A model generated the notes under the pieces. That model ran no database searches, had not been told where the DNA came from, and worked only from the letters and a program-made list of their open reading frames with translations. A stretch of 64,000 nt of DNA, taken from positions 62,001 through 126,000 of the forward strand of contig KQ965845.1 of NCBI GenBank assembly GCA_001574975.1. The letters run 5' to 3'. Position 1 is the first letter of the stretch, and each line of letters begins with the position of its first letter. Of this stretch, positions 35,153 through 45,600 are shown one piece after another. The DNA comes from Gonapodya prolifera JEL478 (Eukaryota > Monoblepharomycota > Monoblepharidomycetes > Monoblepharidales > Gonapodyaceae). Position numbers and translations under genes: made by a program.

Positions 35153-36098
35153 GGTTTGGTGACTGTCATGTCAAGATAATTCTCAATCTAGCACAGCTAT
35201 GAAAGAAATTCACAGAATACAAATACCTATGCCTGAAAACGGATTGTGCTCTAGAGTCTGGTATGAGGGTGTGAGCTCTGCAGTCACATTATGTATCCCC
35301 ACCAAGTCCTGAGATCCTGGGAAAATACATATGAACCATTGAAGACATCATAAAGGCACCAAATGAAATTCCTATTCTTCCCCTCTGGTCTCTGCCACTT
35401 CTTGTAAAACTTTTGACACCACTTTGAGATGTGAGGTTCTATGGTTGTCAAAAACTATTTTATGAATGATGCTGAAGTCAGAAAACGTTGAGCAAGGCCC
35501 TACAATTGTTTTAATGCTCTCGCAAACATACACTTCTCTCACTGGGTGGTGCAAACACAATTTCATGTTGCAAGGCAATCAGTAGGGTTGTTCCTTTCTT
35601 GACATCACCTTCTGAAACAATTGAACAACGCAGCAAACCAGTAAAAGGGTTCAAATATCATGCAATACGGCACTATTCAATATAAGTCTCACTATTGCAG
35701 GAAAAAACCACGCAATCCATCAAATGAATCATGTCTTGTTTGTGATCAGCTCAAAACCTGCCACTTGTCACCCAAGACCGAAAAGTTAGTTAAAACAATT
35801 GAGTGAGCATGACACCCTGGCAAATTGCCACTTGTGGAGCAAAGCCCTCCATTTCAGCCATCCAGCAACCTTGTGGTTTGTTGGTTATTGTCTTTGACAT
35901 GGAGCACCATTTCCGCAAAGTGGAGCCAAGGGGCACACCTGTCACAAAACAGAGAGCAATTTCTGACGTCAGAAGTATGTGCGATCATTGAACTTCATGA
36001 AGTATGGCATGCGCCCCGCCGAACTGGCGGTATTGTAATCGTATTGGTCAAAAGAATGCCTAATATGCACATTCCACAACCTCTCTAAACATACGTAC

Positions 36099-38221
36099 TC
36101 ATCCGAACCACCCCATTCTGTCACCCAACCCAATAAAAAAACAAAAGTCCGACCCCCCTTCCCGCACCCCTTGCAATTTCGGGGCGTTTGTCCCGCCCCT
36201 ACTCCTCCTTCGACACCCCCCCCCCCCATTCGCATTCCCATTCGCCACGCCCTTCCCCTTCACGCCTTCAATCGCCTTACCGTCCTTCGTGAACCGCCTG
36301 GCGATGGACGACGTCATCTTGTACAGCCAAAAGTATTGCAGGAGCATGAGGATCTTGTTGGCAACGAAGATTGTGATGGTCAGGGCTGGGGGGAGTTCGG
36401 CGTAGCGGGTGTAGAGGAGTTCTGTAGGTTCGGCACGGGGTGCAGGGGGGGTGGGGCAGGTTAGTGACCACCGTACCTCAAAGGGGGCAAGAAAAGAAAG
36501 AAAGGACCAACGCACGATCAAGTCTCATGGTAATATACGTCCCCGCCACGACACGCGCGAAAAAGAAGGTGGGAAGCAGGATGGCGGCGTTGAATTTTTG
36601 CAGCGTCGAGCCGGCGTGCCCGAATTTGTCGAGGACGTAGTTGTTGTTGAGGAAGATCGTCTACGGTGTCGAGTGTGAAAGGGGTAGGCGGTTCGTGCAG
36701 TGGTAAAACAGCTCATTCGAACCGATATTTGAGAGAAATCGGCACCCCACCCCGCTCATGGGATGACTGATCCGCTTCACGAAGAATTAGCCTCCGCTGG
36801 GATACGCGGTCCCGTCCTTGATACACGTTCCGCGCAAGATTGCTCGCCTACGGCGGTTGTCTCGCTTCGCTCGACAGCCTCGGCCAGCGCTTCGCACTTA
36901 GGCCTCAATAACGCTCTGCAATGGGAGTGGTCCGCTCCGCGGGGAATTCGCCTCCGGCGTACGCCTCCGCCAGCGCTTCGCGCTTCCACCTCGGTCTCCT
37001 CGCTCCACTCGCACCCACTCACCGAACTCTCCCAAGCAAGCACCCACGGCACAAACGGCAACAAAAACGGTCTCATCCCCGCCGTGAAAATGAGCAGGCA
37101 TAGCGTCGCGTGTGCAGTGAAGCCTGGGCCGAACGTGCGGTAGTTGGGGATCGTGACCACGGAGTCCCAGAGGAAGTAGCTGGTGGGGGGGGGGGGGGTG
37201 GAAGGTTGGTGGGGTGAGTGGTGGAGGAACGAGGAAGGGGAGAAGGGTGAGAAGTAGAAGAGAGAAGTGAGAACAGAACACGAAAAGAAGACGACCAACA
37301 AGAACGCACCCAACAGCGAGTGCGCACGCCGTCCCTGCCCTGGGGGAGTACCCGTACAGCCCGTCCTTTTGAAGCTGGGCGTCCCAGAAGAGCGGAATGC
37401 CGTAGGGAACGATAAAGCTGCGAGGGAATGGGAAAAGGAGAGGGAAGGGTATTGGAGTTAACGAGAGAGGAGTGAACGGGGAGAGAATGAGAGGGTATTC
37501 AAACTACAATAAAGAACCGCTCCCATCTCCCCCTTGTGAGAAATCCGCTCCACAATGAATTCGCCTCCGGCGGATGAATAAATACGCACCGCGTAGGACA
37601 GTCGCCTCGGTCGTTGCTGTCGCGCTCAGGCCTCGAGTGATTCGCTCAGAGAGAGTATGCCGCTCCGTGTTGAAGTCGCCTCCAGCGGAGAATTACGCTC
37701 CACGTAGTATCATTCCCTTCCGTCGGACAACCTCGGTCAGCGCCTAGCGGTGGTTAGACCTCGGTTCTCACTGCGCTCCTGCGCTCCACTCAAAACTGCG
37801 CTTTCGCTCCGTCGTTCGAAATGCCCCGCAAGATGACGCACATAGAAAACACCTGACTGGAAAACCTCGTCATCCAATCCACCTTCTGTCTCTTCTCTAG
37901 TCTATCGTACACCTTCTCGACATTCCACCTGCCCAGAAACCTCTCCTGCCTGGACACCCACGGCCCGACTTCCCAGTACAGGACCGAGCAGACTGCAAAG
38001 GATGCCCCGACTGCGCCCCAGTGCGCGGGGAGTGCGCGGAGAGTGAGGGATTCGGGGATGAGCGACGTCAGCGGGCGGAGAAGGGCGAGCAGCGAGTCAG
38101 TCGTGGACTGGAACGGGGTCAGCAAGGAGGTCAGGAAGTCTGGCGGCGAGGTGGAGAGGAGAGAGGAGTCGAGCGGCATCGCGTTTGTGGAGGTGGGAGA
38201 TTGGCGGGTGGGGAGGGCCAA
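36099..38221 (-). CDS. TLC-domain (TRAM-LAG1-CLN8) multi-pass membrane protein
   Basis: Five exons (37842-38221, 37310-37417, 37023-37179, 36516-36660, 36099-36421) join in consistent phases to 370 residues. Exon 1 carries an N-terminal hydrophobic stretch (GAVGASFAVCSVLYWEVGPW) and the cytosolic EKVYDRLEKRQKVDW. Later exons read YFLWDSVVTIPNYRTFGPGF, HATLCLLIFTAGMRPFLLPF, TIFLNNNYVLDKFG, FNAAILLPTFFFARVVAGTY and ALTITIFVANKILMLLQYFW. The order of a 'WDxxxxxxxY' loop, an 'ST.FLN' helix and a final 'LNxxW'-type helix is that of TMEM56/TLCD-like TLC proteins, thought to act in ER or plasma-membrane lipid handling. A Gly-rich tail follows. Introns 1 (424 bp) and 3 (362 bp) hold the GC-rich modular repeat, whereas introns 2 and 4 are about 130 and 94 bp. 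Confidence 0.85.
36661..37022 (+). repeat. Modular GC-rich intron repeat, copy 2
   Basis: Fills most of intron 3 of the TLC gene. Contains GACAGCCTCGGCCAGCGC (36873-36890) with CTTAGGCCTC (36897-36906), then TCCGCTCCGCGG (36931-36942) with GAATTCGCCTCCGGCG (36944-36959), and another CCAGCGCTTCGCGCTT unit near 36970. The orientation relative to the host gene is the same as in copy 1. Confidence 0.8.
37418..37841 (+). repeat. Modular GC-rich intron repeat, copy 3
   Basis: Occupies intron 1 of the TLC gene. Contains GAATTCGCCTCCGGCGGA (37557-37574), a diverged second unit (GTCGCCTCCAGCGGAGAAT, about 37673-37692), GACAACCTCGGTCAGCGC (37726-37743) and TTAGACCTCGG (37754-37764). It is more diverged than copies 1 and 2 and has the same orientation. 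Confidence 0.75.
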
Positions 38222-38737
38222 GAGACGAGTTGCGCCACAATTGGGTAACGCACTTTAGCCGGTCCCAGCGGACTTTGCGTCGAACGTGATACTGCGGGGC
38301 GTAAGGCGGAATCTGGAAGGGTAGGTAGGGGTGTGTGAAGTGGAGTTAATTGGATTGAATTGTGTTGAACAAATAGAATGGCAAGTGGGTGCGACAGCTG
38401 CAGCACTGGGCACGCCATGGCGAGATAAGATGACGATGAGCGGACATGTGAAGCTACTGATGAATATCGAAGAAGAACAAATGGTTGGGACTAGGGTTGG
38501 TGGGATGCATGCATTTTCGAAACCACCGCAGGAAATGCGGGGTGACCAAATACGTCAAGACTGTTTCTGCACCATTTTTGTTGTGAGAGTCGGCGAAGAG
38601 TTATATCAAAGCTACAAACAAGTAGCTTTCAACTACAGGGTAAAGCAAATACAAGTCGGGGCGTGGCGAACTATCAGCAGAACGTTCTCCGCTCCCACTC
38701 ACTCCTTCAAAAAATTTGTCTGGTCTCAAACCTATCA

Positions 38738-39241
38738 TCAAAAGTCGGTTGGTTCTCTGACAAGCAACCTCATCTCTTTCGCGAGAAGCTTCCCCTGCTC
38801 TACCGCGAGACCCGACCGTTCCACCGCAACTCGCAAAGAGTCCAAATCCACGTTGAGCGCTGTCATAACGATCGCAATGCACTTTCAATTCACAGCCAAG
38901 ACATTAACAAGTCTGCGGAGAATCGCCACCACAAGGTCGGGCCACATTGTGGTGGATTGGAAAGGTCGCCGAATAAATCGCCTCGGCTGGTGAAAAGTAC
39001 ATGCGACCATCGCAAAGGTCCCAGATCCGACAGGCCCGCGAAAGCGGATGAGACACGTTCGCTTAACGTTTGACTTGAACGCGCGAGACACGATCCAAAG
39101 CGGCCAGAGAATCGTCGGGTGGAGGCGAGAGAGGATGCCGTTCTGAAATACCTCGCTCGTGGAGACGAGGCGATGGGAGGGCGACTGGGTTTCCACGATT
39201 TCAGTGTTTCGAGTGGGCTTTGGTCCTCGTTCGACAGTCAT
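38738..39241 (-). pseudogene. Unnamed helical family, relic C
   Basis: Starts with SHRLVSTSEVFQNGILSRLH then PTILWPLWIVSRAFKSN, nearly identical to the N-terminus of the gene at 39524-40984 (SHRLVSTSEVFQNGILALLH). It then jumps directly to the C-terminal part (LVVAILRRLVNVLAVN, stop, KCIAIVMTALNVDLDSLRVA, LAKEMRLLVREPTDF). The stop (TGA near 38882) replaces the Trp of SVNWTRV in the intact gene, and about 300 residues of the middle are missing. The first 45 residues resemble an F-box-like helical bundle. A truncated, inactivated tandem paralog. Confidence 0.75.
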
Positions 39242-39523
39242 GTACGTTGACCGTGGAAAACGATATGACGACCTTGAGCAGACAAAAGTTGAGTACTACT
39301 ACTCTGTGTCTTCACGCTAATTAGGTCGGAATGTCGGCAGCTCATTTACAATTTGCCGTGCAGAAGTACGCTTGAAGTCATTCGATCACAGTGCTCCATC
39401 CAATTCTTGCTAAAACTAACATGCGAGATTATTGATATCTGAGAGCTAATCCTGGTTACGCTCAATGGCGCGGTGCTCCCCGCCCTTCCCTTGTTGATCA
39501 ATTCACTGTTTTCTCATCTGCCC

Positions 39524-40984
39524 TCAAAAGTTGATCGTTTCTCGGAGGCGCGTTTTCATCTCCCTCGCAAAGCACTTCCGATATTCAGATGGGAGACACA
39601 GCCGTGCCACCGCAACACTCAAGGAGTCCAAATCCTTATTGAGTGCTGTCGCAACCATTGTAACGCGCGTCCAATTTACAGATAGGGAATCGACATGCCT
39701 GCGGAGGATAGTCGCCACAAGGTTAGGCCACATGGAGGTGGAGAGATCCACGGTGTTGTAAAAGTGATCTGAATCTGCAATAGCAGTCATGAAGGCCGAT
39801 ATGTAGCTTGTAAGCTGGAACGAGTTGAAAGCTGTGGGGGATACTTTCAGAGTTGAAGTGGCATGGCCAACGCCAAGAGCTAAAGCAACACACTCTTCAC
39901 GACGTGGGAGCGGCGAAGTGTCCAAGAACTTCCGAAACGTGGGTGCGGCATGAATTAGGCCCGAGCGCAAAGAGGTTGGAGAAGTTGCCGTATAAATTGC
40001 GTGGGCTGAGGAAAAATACATCCGACTGTCGCAGTGGTCCCACATGCGGCGTGGTGAGAATTCCATGTCCCTGCTTGTGGCTCCTTGCGAGGAAATTCCG
40101 ATGAGAAAGTTTACAATAGTAGGCAGAAGGGATTCTTTTGGAAAACCGCTCGAGACACTCAGAGTCATAAAGCAGAGTGTGTTGAACAACCTGTCTTATG
40201 TTTCCCGACATGAGAACCATCTCGATGTAGTGTGGAAAAAGCGGCGCTGATCCCACCAAAAGATAGCAGGTGCATACGAGCATGCTTGATTGCTGCCTGT
40301 GACGTGTTAAGTGGTGCAGATCCAGGTGGCCCGTTAGTTGGTGGTGGGCATTGCGAAGCGGGTAGAAGCATATCCTCGGTTGCCACCCACGGCTCAATCT
40401 GCAATTCTACTTGAGCACATAAAATGCTACGGAGGGCAGATACTACTTGCCTCGGACCCCTGATATTCTTGTATCACTCGTTCGAAATTGAGGTTCGCGA
40501 CGACTACCCGTCGAAGGAACCGGGCAACATGCGGCATTTTCCTGTACCGACTTCGCGCAATGATCGCAGCTACTTGTGCTCCGGTGAGACAAGGATTTGT
40601 CTCAATAAGGTTCGCGAATGTAGTAAAGTCCGGTTTCAATTCGTCTAGCAATCGCTCGACAAAGGGAAGTCCATAAAGCCTGAACAGGAAATAGAACATG
40701 TCACGAAAATCCCGGGGCTTTTTAGTTCTGAGACATGCCACCCGAAAGCGAATGAGGCATGTTCGTTGAACGTTTGATTTGAACGAGCGGGAAACTCTCC
40801 GGAGCGGCCAAAGGAGAGTCGGGTGAAGTAGCGCAAGAATTCCGTTTTGAAAAACCTCGCTCGTGGAAACGAGGCGATGGGAGGTTGTCGGGGTCGCCAT
40901 GACTTGAGTTTGTCTGTAACTGAGCATCCGAAGATGCAGCCAGGAACCTAGCTTAGACAAATCTCTGCCGTGCCGACTCGACAT
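39524..40984 (-). CDS. Unnamed helical family, member B
   Basis: The first exon (from ATG 40984, or 40900 for MATPTTSHRLVS) encodes an F-box-like start (FQNGILALLHPTLLWPLRRV then SRSFKSN). DMFYFLFRLYGLPFVERLL, DFTTFANLIETNPCLTG and IIARSRYRKMPHVARFLRRV follow, aligning with the gene at 16402-17695. The last 220 codons (to the stop at 39524) contain ECVALALGVGHATSTLKVSP and SLSVNWTRVTMVATALNKDL then DSLSVAVARLCL. The middle (about 40190-40430) changes frame and its introns could not be fixed, so the exon set is incomplete. No catalytic motif was seen. Relic C lies 280 bp downstream on the same strand, showing local duplication. Confidence 0.6.
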
Positions 40985-41850
40985 GCATTTACGTCTCCCC
41001 TAAAATAGTGGCGATACAAAGCTATCTAAGTAAATGCTAGTTGATCAGTGCACATGGAGGCAAAAGGTGTAAAGTGCAACACCGCACTCGGCAAAAACAC
41101 CACGTCTTCAGGACCTGGGAACAACATACGGCCGAATGCTGTCCAGTCTTCATTGGTCATTGGGTGTCGGTCTCCACTTCGTCATCATCTCTGTCATTTT
41201 CAATGTGGCGCGCGATTTCGTCCAGCGCTGCGTTAGGTTCGCTTCCTAAGAAGAAAAATGGAGGAGGTGTGGTCAATCAGTGGTTTTTCAAGTGACAAAC
41301 TCTCCGTGGCGGGTGGAGTGGGTGGGATCGGCACGGCAGAGATTTCGTATCAAATCTGCCAAACACATGTTGGTGGACTACCCCCCGATCGGAGTTGTGC
41401 AAGCACGTCTTGTGATGTTGTCCGTGCGGCTGGTGTTACTATAACGAACCTCCTGGTCATGACCAATGTGTCGAGTGTGGACGTTGGGTTTGCGATGATC
41501 ATGGAGAGGGCACCCATGAGGTGCTTTGTCGTGAATGCTATCTCAAGGGTGACTAAAGTGTCAACCCAACGGACGTGTTGTATTTGAATTCATTTGGGGA
41601 AAGTATTCTATTTATCACGACGACAACATCTTATACTTTGCCGGAGGAGCTGGAACTCACCGGCACCACGCGTCACCTCCTTTAACCTTTAACGGGGGTT
41701 CAATTGTTCCTTTCCGTGTTCCACCGGGTACTTCTATGTGGCCGGGCTTTTGGCCGAGCACATTAGGCATGGGAAGCACACCGCCACTACTTGACGAATT
41801 TATATTCGTAATCGCGCCTCCACTTCTTCCATCTCTCCTTGATCGTATTC
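40985..41850. other. Unresolved stretch with overlapping open frames
   Basis: On the plus strand a short frame ending at 41558 encodes a Cys/His-rich tail (CPCGWCYY, CVECGRWVCDDH, CRECYLKGD), but it has an in-frame TGA just upstream of that tail and no acceptor. On the minus strand the same DNA encodes HLMGALSMIIANPTSTLDTL and, after a possible TTCTTAG acceptor near 41247, EPNAALDEIARHIENDRDDD followed shortly by a stop near 41162. Only one of these can be a gene; I cannot decide which. Confidence 0.3.
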
Positions 41851-42318
41851 ATGGCATCGCTTCCTCTTTCGCGGCACCGCGTTGTGCCCCAGCCCTTCCC
41901 TCGCTTCGAAACCCCGCTTTCTGCCGCGCTCGTCCTCGCCATCCTCCTACCCTCCACCCTCGCAATCTCGTCCTCTCTCCAACCATCTTTCACGTTATTT
42001 TCTTCTCCCTCTCCTGCCTACGACACATCACCGCCATCCTTCACAAACTTTTCCTCCACTGCTCGCCTGGTCGGATTCGTTTCCGCGGGCGTTCTCGTCG
42101 GCACATTACTGGGTGTCGCTCTGGGCTTTGCGGTCTTGCGGATACGGAGAGGACCGACAAGGGAGGCATTTGTGTCGAAAAGTCCGGCAGATGTCCCTGG
42201 TGTCGAGACTGGACGGGAACCATTGCTCAAAATGGACACAAGGGATGGACGAGAAGGCTCTCCCGCTTGTGTTTCCACATTTCCATTTCGTGAAGACGCA
42301 GGTCACGTCGCGGGATGA
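41851..42318 (+). CDS. Small single-pass membrane protein with signal peptide
   Basis: A single-exon frame of 155 residues from ATG 41851 (MASLPLSRHRVV). An N-terminal hydrophobic segment (PLSAALVLAILLPSTLA) looks like a signal peptide or first anchor. A Ser/Pro/Thr-rich spacer of about 45 residues follows, then a strong TM helix (LVGFVSAGVLVGTLLGVALG) flanked by LRIRRG. A 50-residue cytosolic tail completes the protein. The positive-inside residues (RIRR) put the tail in the cytosol. Fungal cell-surface sensors share this layout, but no family is recognised. An in-frame ATG at 41839 is also possible. Confidence 0.55.
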   Translation: MASLPLSRHRVVPQPFPRFETPLSAALVLAILLPSTLAISSSLQPSFTLFSSPSPAYDTSPPSFTNFSSTARLVGFVSAGVLVGTLLGVALGFAVLRIRRGPTREAFVSKSPADVPGVETGREPLLKMDTRDGREGSPACVSTFPFREDAGHVAG

Positions 42319-42652
42319 ACTTCCTGCCGTCAAAAGTTATATCGAAACTGGACATTCGGAGCCACCCTGGGCCAAACATGAACTCTAGGCAGTTTGGACA
42401 TTCTAAATTACCGATATTCTCTATAATTTCCAATAATTTCATCGCACTTCTCGGTCTTGCATCGTATTTTTCTGTCACTAATTTATCTGTAGCGTAGCTG
42501 GTCGCTCTCCAGAAAAGGAAGTGTTTTTATATTCCATAGAACGAAACCCAGGTTTCTCACCCACTTCACCGTTTTTTGCGTTTCGCTGGGTGTACCCTGC
42601 ACCCAGACCAAAGCGACCGACCATTTACAACCGACCCGTCTCCCGCCCCACG

Positions 42653-45600
42653 ATGCCCCCTTCACCCTTCCACCACACGACGTCGCTTGTGGCAACACAT
42701 CCACAACCGTTCGAGCCACCGACGCGCCACGGCCACCGCTCGTTTCTCGTCGACACAGAATGGAACCCTGCAATCGTGAAACCCGGCAAGCGACCCAAGG
42801 GCTGCAGAATGGTCGTGCTGTGGGGCGGATCCGACGAGGAGGGGCTGAGAAAAGATGCGTGGCTGTACGAGTTTGGTGAGTGCTGTCGATGATTAGTTGG
42901 GAGACCGGTGGACCGGGCGGAGCTGGGAAGACATCGGTTGCGCACCTAGTCTTCCACTGCGAAAGGCCTTGAGATTCGTGATCGATTGGTGTCTGTGCCG
43001 TTCGGTGAAGTTCATCCGGCGTTTGGAGTCGCAGCATCCAACACACAGCACCCATCTAAGAGCATACAACCCAATGTTTACCCACGTTTTCTGCCTCCAA
43101 CTACGCACAGACACTACCACCTGGCACTCCCTCCAAATCAACATGTCATCACACGCAGTACCGCCATCTCTAGCCGCATTTGGCGCAGAACACGTTGGAA
43201 AGGACATTTACGTGTGGGGCGGCGTCGACGAAAAAGAGGATTGCGATACTCTCAACACGGTGGTGAGTGTTGTTTGGGTCTCAGCTTGCGCCCAGGTCTC
43301 GCTCATGGTCTTGAGTACCGAAAGTTCTGGCGCCTACACCTCCCAACCATGATATTTCACCCCGCACAAATCCACCCGGACTCGCCCGTACCTCCACCTT
43401 CATTTGGCGCCACACTTACGTTCGCACCGCCCTCCACCCTCGTCCTCTTCGGAGGGCTCCGAGCCGACTACTCCCCAATGGACGACCTCTGGTCGTACGA
43501 TATACGAGAGGGCATTTGGTACCCACACGAACGAACTGCATCAGGGCAATGGCCTGAACCGAGGGGGAGTCACTCCGCTGCGCTGTGGGAGAGGAACAGA
43601 GATGGAGACGCTATGAACACGGTAGTGATTTTTGGTGGTATGACGGGGGCCAAGGGCCAATTAAAGTCGAACGAAGTGTGGCTACTACGTGTTGGTGAGT
43701 TGGAGGGCTTGCGCGACAACTCGGTTCTTCTTCGGAGTGGTGCTTGGGTGGTCTTCAGAAGTGAAGGGACATGGTTGATGCCGGAACTGCTACGGGAGTT
43801 GCGCCCTATCTGAATCCCAGTATATTCACTCACTTTGGTTCTGAACACACTTCTCTGTGCTGGTGACACCACCTTTCCAGAAGGTCCCACAGTCCAACCA
43901 CCCCACCTGCTAGAAACTGCACCCGACTCCCCCATCCCTCCCCCCCGCTCCCTCGCCACTGCCTCAATCCTGGGCTCCACCTTACTCATATATGGTGGAT
44001 GGATCAAGAACCCCGACTCCCGGGACCCTAACCGAGAGGGCATCAAGCCCGAGTGGAAAATGGCAGACGACATTTGGGCCATGAATTTGGAGACTCGCAT
44101 ATGGACCAGATTAGACAGCGAGGGAGATCGACCTGTCAAAGGGGTCGCGAATCACACGGCTGTCACGGTGAGTGCGTGTGGTGTGGTGTGACTGTTGGGG
44201 CAAACCGTTGGATTCCTGTCGGAGCTGGCAACTCTCGTTGGATTGTGCATTCACAATCTTATGCCGTGTCTCGCGTCTCTATAGGTCGGGTCGACGCTCT
44301 ACTGTTTCGGTGGCACGACAGTTCACGCACTCTCCCAGCGCTCCCTGCCACGAAACGAATTCTGGTCCGTCGACGTCAACATTCCCGGGTTCACCCCTCC
44401 CCCCCGCCCACCTCGCGACGTTCCATTGGCTCCCCCATCAGACTTCGCAGTGGTTGAGAAAGGGACCACGGTGGTGGCGACTTGGACCGCGAATGTCAGC
44501 GAGGAAACGGAATTCCAAGTCCAAGTCCGACCGGGTAGTTCAGACGCGTGGGTCGACCTCCCCATGACTGCGACAAAGACAAAAACAGGCGGCATTCTTA
44601 TTGCATCCATCGTGGGACTTGCGAGGCTCGTCCAAGACGCCCAGGTGGATCCCGACGTTGATGGTGTGAGCGAACCCTTGCCCCCTTCTCCGACGACCGC
44701 AGACGCCCCCCCTGTTCGTGGCCGCGGTAGAGGAGGTCGGCGAGGCAGAGGGGGGCGTGTGGCGCGGAATGCTGGGTCGGCGGGAAGAGGGCGCGGGACC
44801 TACAAACGGAAGCGAGACGAAGATGGCGTGGACGAAACAGCTGGGTCGGTAGTTTTCGCACTGAGGGTCCGTGTTGTGGTTGAGGATGACGTGTCAGAGT
44901 GGACGGAGAGTGAGGAACAGGTGGTGGCGGCGGCGGAAGTAGAAGGGCCCCGGGCGGAGGAAACTAGTGACAATGTCGACGCAATGGAGGTGGATGGGCA
45001 GGAGCAAGATGTATCGGCTGCTGGAAAGAAGGAAACATCCAAGCTCGAGCCTAATGGTCGAGAAAGTCGGGAGGGAGCTGGGACCGAAGACCCCGAAGAG
45101 GATGCAGCTACAGCTGGAGAGGACGTGGGCAGCGTGGAAGAGCCAGACCCCGAGGTGGTCCATCAAGCGAAACGTGCTCGCGGGCGAGGGCGCGGTGGAA
45201 GGGCGCGAGGTAGCACAACAAGAGGTGTGGGAAGGGGGAGAGGCTCGAGAGGACGAGGGAGGGGAAGGGGTGCTGCGAATGCAGTGGAGGAGTCCGCGAC
45301 ACAAGAAGAAGAGATGGGATTGGATTCGCAGCAGTCAGCAACGCAAGACAGCGCGGCGGCTTCGAGCGTACCCTCCCAACCTGTACAGCCTCCGACTGCA
45401 GCGGATGATGGGGAAGACTCAGAAGACCTCTCAGAACATAACTATTCGTCCTCTGCAAGCGATACCGAAGGCAATAATGCCACAGCCGATGTTGAAGCCA
45501 GTAGTTCTGCCTCCAGGCGGGGATCTTCGGGTCGGGGTCGGGGTCGTGGACAGGGCCGTGGGCGAGGTCGGGGTCGGGTCGGAGCGTCACAAGATCGGTC

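Larger units (their letters stand above)
33996..35239. other. CpG-free block (1,244 bp)
   Basis: Reading every line, no CG dinucleotide occurs between the CG at 33994 and the one at 35240, while flanking coding DNA carries several per 60 bases. TG and CA dinucleotides are abundant. The pattern is what long-term methylation and deamination of CpG leaves behind. It encloses both inverted arms, so the block is plausibly an old repeat or silenced element. Confidence 0.85.
33617..36098. other. AT-rich gene-free block
   Basis: About 2.5 kb with no convincing gene on either strand and lower GC than the flanks. It contains a 1,244 bp stretch without any CpG and a pair of inverted arms (separate entries). 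The first 200 bases hold the upstream region of the carbonyl-reductase-like gene. Confidence 0.6.

Noticed and set aside
36661-36760. A tRNA-like B-box (GGTTCGAAT) on the minus strand
   Set aside because: No matching A-box, no cloverleaf, and it lies inside an intron of the TLC gene.
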